Shown: positions 60,841 through 64,000 of the stretch, one piece after another
Position numbering within the stretch: the first letter of the stretch is position 1
Layout of the letters: each line of letters begins with the position of its first letter
Assembly (NCBI RefSeq): GCF_030324495.1
Contig: NZ_JACAGN010000010.1
Location: 32,971-96,970, forward strand
Length of the DNA stretch: 64,000 bases
Direction: 5' to 3'
DNA from: Myroides sp. 1354
Lineage (GTDB): Bacteria > Bacteroidota > Bacteroidia > Flavobacteriales > Flavobacteriaceae
Position numbers and translations under genes: made by a program
Notes under the pieces: generated by a model
What the model saw: only the letters and a program-made list of their open reading frames with translations
Told to the model about the DNA's origin: nothing
Database searches by the model: none

Positions 60841-61467
60841 TTAAGGGAGTGAAGCCAATTGTCTTTCAATTTCTTTAATCGTTGGTGCATAATCAATACC
60901 GAGGCCTTCTTGCTGATAATCGAGCTCTCCTTTTGTATTGAAAACACTGATAATGTTAGAATGAGAAAAATCAATAGGCGATATTTTTTTATAATTGACC
61001 GCTAGCGTTGCAGCGAATTCTCTTGTATTAGCTTCCGTAGAACGCAAGAACAGCCATTGTTGACCCTCCATTTTGTTTTCTTGAGCAAAGGCTTTTAAGC
61101 GTTCCGGTGTATCAACCGTTGGGTCTATACTTACGAGGATATATCGAACTTTATCTTTGTTTTTTGCAGTTACTCTTTCTTCAATATGACGCATATCTGC
61201 AACCAAGCGTGGACAAGCGGCTTTGCAAGAAGTGTAAATCATCACCATGACCAAAACCTGACCTTGTAATTCTTTTAGTTCAATATCGTTACCCTCCTGT
61301 GTGGTCCACGTGGAAGGTAGGTTGTAGATCGATAGATCTGAGATTGTTTCTGTTGTTTCGATTTTTTCAGTGGTTGAAGCTGTATCGATTTCTGTCGGAT
61401 TTACTTTCTTACATTGGGATAGCAACAAGGCTATACAAGCGATAAATAAAAGAGATATCTTTTTCAT
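60841..61467 (-). CDS. SCO-family copper chaperone lipoprotein
   Basis: A 208-residue Sco1/SenC-like thioredoxin-fold lipoprotein (LLLSQC, lipid Cys near 18). Copper-binding YTSCKAACPRL (CxxxC, about 81-91) and the His of PIDFSHSNIIS (about 169-179) are present; VDTPERLKAFAQEN is also typical. ATG 61467 is chosen over an in-frame upstream ATG at 61497 because it gives a proper signal peptide. As last gene of the nirK operon it most likely supplies copper to NirK rather than to an aa3 oxidase. This is inference from context. Confidence 0.9.
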   Translation of the reverse strand: MKKISLLFIACIALLLSQCKKVNPTEIDTASTTEKIETTETISDLSIYNLPSTWTTQEGNDIELKELQGQVLVMVMIYTSCKAACPRLVADMRHIEERVTAKNKDKVRYILVSIDPTVDTPERLKAFAQENKMEGQQWLFLRSTEANTREFAATLAVNYKKISPIDFSHSNIISVFNTKGELDYQQEGLGIDYAPTIKEIERQLASLP

Positions 61468-61478
61468 AAATTCATTTT

Positions 61479-62258
61479 TTAAAGGTCTTTCGCACATCTA
61501 AAACCTAGATTTTTTGTTGTAAAGTTGGCGCGTAAACTACCTCTAAAACCATAGCGCATAAAGGCAGCATAATCCATCAAATCGGAAGCGTTAATTGACG
61601 CACTACCGCAAAATAAATTTTCGTCATTTCCTTTGTCTTTTCGACTTTCTCCAGATAAAAAAATAGAGTTGTAATCGAATACCCATTCCCAAATTAATCC
61701 ATGCATATCGTAAACTCCCCAATAATTTTTAGGGGTACTACCCACGGGGTTGAGGTAAGTTCTAGGTGTTTCATACCACGCCAAAATATATTGATTGTAC
61801 GCTTCTTTTTCTCTAGCATCCATTTGTTGTGCATCAGCCATGGCTACATACTCCCATTCCTCTAAAGTAGGAAGTCTTTTTCCTTGACATTCACAATATT
61901 TTTTAGCGGCAAACCAAGAGATATTGGTAACAGGAGCTTGTGGGTTTAAATCGCCAAAGTCTAAATTGCCCTTCCAATGAGATAAGTAACTTTTGGTTGC
62001 AAATAAACCTTTGATTTGCGACCGCTGATAGGAAGGATTTTGTTTTAAAAAATCCAAATACTGCGCATTGGTTACGGCAAATCGATCCAATTGAAAGGCC
62101 GCTATTTTGACATTGCCTTCTTCCGTACTGCCATAAAGGGGAGTGAAACTACCACTGCGGATGGTTTGCATGGGAGTTGTTTGCTGAGCATTTAACAAGG
62201 TGACAGTTAGAACGCTCAACAAATTTATCGCCAATCGAAGGGAAGGAGTTATTCGCAT
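61479..62258 (-). CDS. Formylglycine-generating-enzyme-like protein (NirV type)
   Basis: A 259-residue exported protein (signal peptide 1-24, cleavage near LLNAQQ) with the FGE-sulfatase/C-type-lectin-like fold: FAVTNAQYLDFLKQNPSY (about 56-73), VTNISWFAAKKYCECQGKRLPTLEEWEYVA (parts about 112-141), YWGVYDMHGLIWEWVFDYN and SLRANFTTKNLGFRCA. The active-site Cys pair of true formylglycine-generating enzymes is not present near the C-terminus. Genes of this type (NirV) are found beside nirK in denitrifiers; their job is unknown. It starts right at the nirK stop. Confidence 0.85.
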   Translation of the reverse strand: MRITPSLRLAINLLSVLTVTLLNAQQTTPMQTIRSGSFTPLYGSTEEGNVKIAAFQLDRFAVTNAQYLDFLKQNPSYQRSQIKGLFATKSYLSHWKGNLDFGDLNPQAPVTNISWFAAKKYCECQGKRLPTLEEWEYVAMADAQQMDAREKEAYNQYILAWYETPRTYLNPVGSTPKNYWGVYDMHGLIWEWVFDYNSIFLSGESRKDKGNDENLFCGSASINASDLMDYAAFMRYGFRGSLRANFTTKNLGFRCAKDL

Positions 62259-62259
62259 A

Positions 62260-63726
62260 TTATCTGTTTTTTTGTACCATTTGTGGGCTTACCACGGTTT
62301 TATTGTTACCCCAACTGTTGTATACATAAGTCAATACATCCGCAATCTCTTGATCACTTAGGTTTTGACTCGTCATGATGGAGTTGTATTTGATTTTATT
62401 TACTGTAATTTCTCCTTCTAAACCGTTGATAACTGTCTTGATAGCTCTGTTGACATCGGCATTCAAATAATCCGATTTGGCAAGAGGAGGGAAGATGCCT
62501 TCTATTCCTTGACCTTCAGCTTGATGACAAGCAAAACACGTTCTCGTAAAGATGCTTTTACCGTCGGTTAACTGTTGTGCTAGAGTTTTATTTTCTATGG
62601 GTTCTTTGCTCTTTGTTTCTTTCGGCATGGTTTGAATAGTTCCTCCTTCTGGTAAATAGATTCCCTCTTTAATTTTTCCAGCAAATACTTTTTCATTTTC
62701 ATCTCCCTCAACCTTTAGCATTCCCAAAGCACCTTTATTAAAAGCTCTAAAAATAGAGTGATCAACTAACACAAAAGTTCCCGGTGTATTTACTTTGAAT
62801 TCAACAATGGCCGCGCCTCCGGCAGGAATTAGGGTTGTTTGTACATTCTCATTGATTAAATCGCCTCCTTCTACGTGTACGCGATCAAAGATTTCTCCAA
62901 TAACATGGAAGGAACTAACGAGGTTAGGACCTCCATTTCCAACGAATAAACGCACCGTTTCACCCACTTTTGCTGTGATGGCATTGTCATTGACTAATCC
63001 ATTGACGTGACCATTGAATACAACGTAATCGGGTTGTTCTTTGATGGCTTTATTCATATCAAAAGGTTGAAGTCCTTTCTCACCGTAATTTCCCTTGGTG
63101 TAAAAATCCCCTTGCATGACATAGTATTCTCTATCAACAGGGGCAAGGCCTCCTTCTGGCTCTACTAAGATTAATCCATACATCCCATTGGCGATGTGCA
63201 TTCCTACTGGTGCTGTTGCACAATGGTACACATATAAACCAGGGTGAAGGGTTTTAAATGAAAAGGTCACTTCATGCCCTGGTGCTACTAATGAAGAAGC
63301 AGCTCCACCCCCTGGACCAGTTACCGCGTGCAAGTCAATGTTGTGTGGTAACTTATTATCAGGGTGATTTTTTAAGGTAAACTCCACTTCATCTCCTACA
63401 CGGGTGCGGATGAAACTACCCGGAACAGTACCGCCAAACGTCCAATACATATAGGTTACTCCATCGACCATTTCTCCCTCTTGTTCTAGAATTTCTAAAT
63501 TTACCTTCAATTTAGTTGCCGCTCTTAATCCTACAGGTTTGGGAACAAATGGAGGAGCAGTCAATTCGGCTTCGCTTTCTCCATGTGCAACGATGCGTTC
63601 TGCCCAATCAGCATTTTTTTCAACGTTCTTCAACTCTTTTTTAACGCAACTTCCTAAACTCAATGTACCTAATAATAAGACTATCATTCCGAGTGTACTT
63701 CCTAGATTTCGTGATTTTGTATCCAT
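62260..63726 (-). CDS. nirK: Copper nitrite reductase with C-terminal cytochrome c domain
   Basis: Reduces nitrite to NO. The 488-residue lipoprotein ([11 protein letters not shown], lipid Cys27) has two cupredoxin domains. Type 1 and type 2 copper ligands and the catalytic Asp are in [10 protein letters not shown] (Asp and His), [18 protein letters not shown] (His, Cys, His, Met) and [28 protein letters not shown] has the second catalytic His. A cytochrome c domain follows at about 395-480 with CFACH. The start at 63726 is chosen because the ATG at 63774 lies upstream of the promoter's -7 box. Operon: nirK, FGE-like, sco. Confidence 0.95.
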   Translation of the reverse strand: MDTKSRNLGSTLGMIVLLLGTLSLGSCVKKELKNVEKNADWAERIVAHGESEAELTAPPFVPKPVGLRAATKLKVNLEILEQEGEMVDGVTYMYWTFGGTVPGSFIRTRVGDEVEFTLKNHPDNKLPHNIDLHAVTGPGGGAASSLVAPGHEVTFSFKTLHPGLYVYHCATAPVGMHIANGMYGLILVEPEGGLAPVDREYYVMQGDFYTKGNYGEKGLQPFDMNKAIKEQPDYVVFNGHVNGLVNDNAITAKVGETVRLFVGNGGPNLVSSFHVIGEIFDRVHVEGGDLINENVQTTLIPAGGAAIVEFKVNTPGTFVLVDHSIFRAFNKGALGMLKVEGDENEKVFAGKIKEGIYLPEGGTIQTMPKETKSKEPIENKTLAQQLTDGKSIFTRTCFACHQAEGQGIEGIFPPLAKSDYLNADVNRAIKTVINGLEGEITVNKIKYNSIMTSQNLSDQEIADVLTYVYNSWGNNKTVVSPQMVQKNR

Positions 63727-63758
63727 AATGATCACTTTGTTAGTTGATTTTTGTCTAT

Positions 63759-63766
63759 CAAATATA
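63759..63766 (-). promoter_or_regulatory. -7 box (TATATTTG) of the nirK operon
   Basis: Exact minus-strand TANNTTTG match, with both the inverted-repeat operator and the FNR-type box correctly placed behind it. Confidence 0.7.
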
Positions 63767-63790
63767 GAGGACATTTTTGTCCTTTATATT
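63761..63790. promoter_or_regulatory. Inverted-repeat operator of nirK (Rrf2/NsrR-type)
   Basis: AATATAGAGGAC-N6-GTCCTTTATATT; 11 of 12 positions are complementary. It overlaps the -7 box and its centre lies 16.5 bp behind the end of that box, the same as at norZ. Confidence 0.7.
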
Positions 63791-63802
63791 GATATTTATC
63801 AG
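63789..63802. promoter_or_regulatory. FNR-type box of nirK
   Basis: TTGAT-ATTT-ATCAG matches 9 of 10 positions of the FNR consensus TTGAT-N4-ATCAA. Its centre is 36.5 bp from the end of the nirK -7 box, like the three other FNR-type sites. Confidence 0.75.
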
Positions 63803-64000
63803 GTTTTTGAGGGGATTCTTTGTTTTTCTGTGTGTTTGCTTTTTTTGTTTGAGCAACCAATGAATCGAAAGTGCGGTCTTTATTGGGTTACAGTGAAAGT
63901 AGTTCAACTTCAGGAAAATAATAATAGATGATAATTATAGTTCCAAAAGAGAATTTCATAAAGAAGCAAAAAAGCAACTTCACCAAAAAGCTAGTTTTAG
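63803..64000. other. Right-edge stretch without a supportable gene
   Basis: Contains T-rich TTTGTTTTTCTGTGTGTTTG at 63821-63840 and AAGAAGCAAAAAAGCAAC-type sequence near the edge, resembling scraps of repeat R1. No gene is seen; whatever follows is outside the window. Confidence 0.4.

Noticed and set aside
61306..61320. GTCCACGTGGA in the sco gene as a parS site for ParB
   Set aside because: It has the CACGTG centre but lacks the outer GTT/AAC bases of the parS consensus, and it is in coding DNA far from parAB.

Overview
The window is a contiguous piece of a low-GC chromosome from the Bacteroidota, almost certainly family Flavobacteriaceae (Myroides/Flavobacterium-like; the genus cannot be fixed from sequence reading). 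Evidence for this is a type IX secretion gene (porQ), the gliding gene gldI, a fused CcoN-CcoO oxidase subunit, a DUF4295 gene behind rpmG, lipoproteins with short Bacteroidota-style lipoboxes, and promoters with the TANNTTTG -7 box of this phylum. About 67 protein genes are supported. I see no rRNA, tRNA, CRISPR array, insertion sequence or prophage.

Layout. 1-5.2 kb (minus): lipid and envelope operon (LUD protein, cdsA, psd, acyl-CoA-binding protein, a superoxide-dismutase-like lipoprotein cut by the window edge), then ftsH and rsfS. 5.2-7.3 kb: birA, msrB and an alpha/beta hydrolase. 7.3-9.1 kb: a tandem repeat array with a four-helix-bundle (23S-IVS type) gene nested inside one unit. 9.1-15 kb: M48 protease, UMF1-type MFS, a lipoprotein and lon. 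15.0-16.1 kb: a second gene-free repeat array. 16.1-22 kb: porQ-cmk, nucleoside permease, CPBP protease, fumC and a small membrane protein. 22.4-27.5 kb: TonB receptor, acid phosphatase and phytase, a phosphate-scavenging cluster. 27.6-34 kb: dienoyl-CoA-reductase-like SDR, parAB, DUF5683, dapB, lepB and wbqC-like. 34-36.7 kb (minus): DHH phosphoesterase, gldI and a cyclophilin-FKBP fusion. 36.8-46.3 kb: Crp/Fnr regulator divergent from a full cbb3 oxidase cluster (ccoI, ccoS, ccoNO, ccoQ, ccoP, ccoG, ccoH and a SafE-like gene). 46.9-49.2 kb: two orphans and a di-heme cytochrome c peroxidase. 49.4-55 kb: housekeeping genes (exonuclease, FAH-family hydrolase, cinA, rpmB, rpmG, DUF4295, ftsY, DUF721). 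55-63.8 kb: nitrogen-oxide cluster (NsrR-like Rrf2 regulator, quinol NO reductase, Ric, CopD-like protein, HxlR/MFS pair, and a nirK-formylglycine-enzyme-like-SCO operon).

How it fits together. The window encodes micro-aerobic respiration (cbb3 oxidase), peroxide reduction (cytochrome c peroxidase) and truncated denitrification (NirK makes NO, NorZ makes N2O, Ric repairs NO-damaged centres); no nitrous oxide reductase is present here. The strongest new observation is regulatory. Four promoters (ccoI, ccoS-ccoNOQP, cytochrome c peroxidase, nirK) carry an FNR-type box TGAT-N4-(A/G)TCA whose centre lies exactly 36.5 bp from the last base of the -7 box. Three promoters (the Rrf2 gene, norZ, nirK) carry a second inverted repeat of the form ATA-N2-3-GGAC-like, N6, GTC-like. 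nirK has both. A Crp/Fnr protein and an Rrf2 protein, both encoded here, are the natural candidates to bind them.

The gene-poor stretches hold three kinds of repeat: a 124-141 bp unit with a conserved hairpin around the four-helix-bundle gene, a 41-bp unit shared by both repeat arrays, and short-period inverted repeats that begin at the stop codons of fumC and the cyclophilin-FKBP gene.
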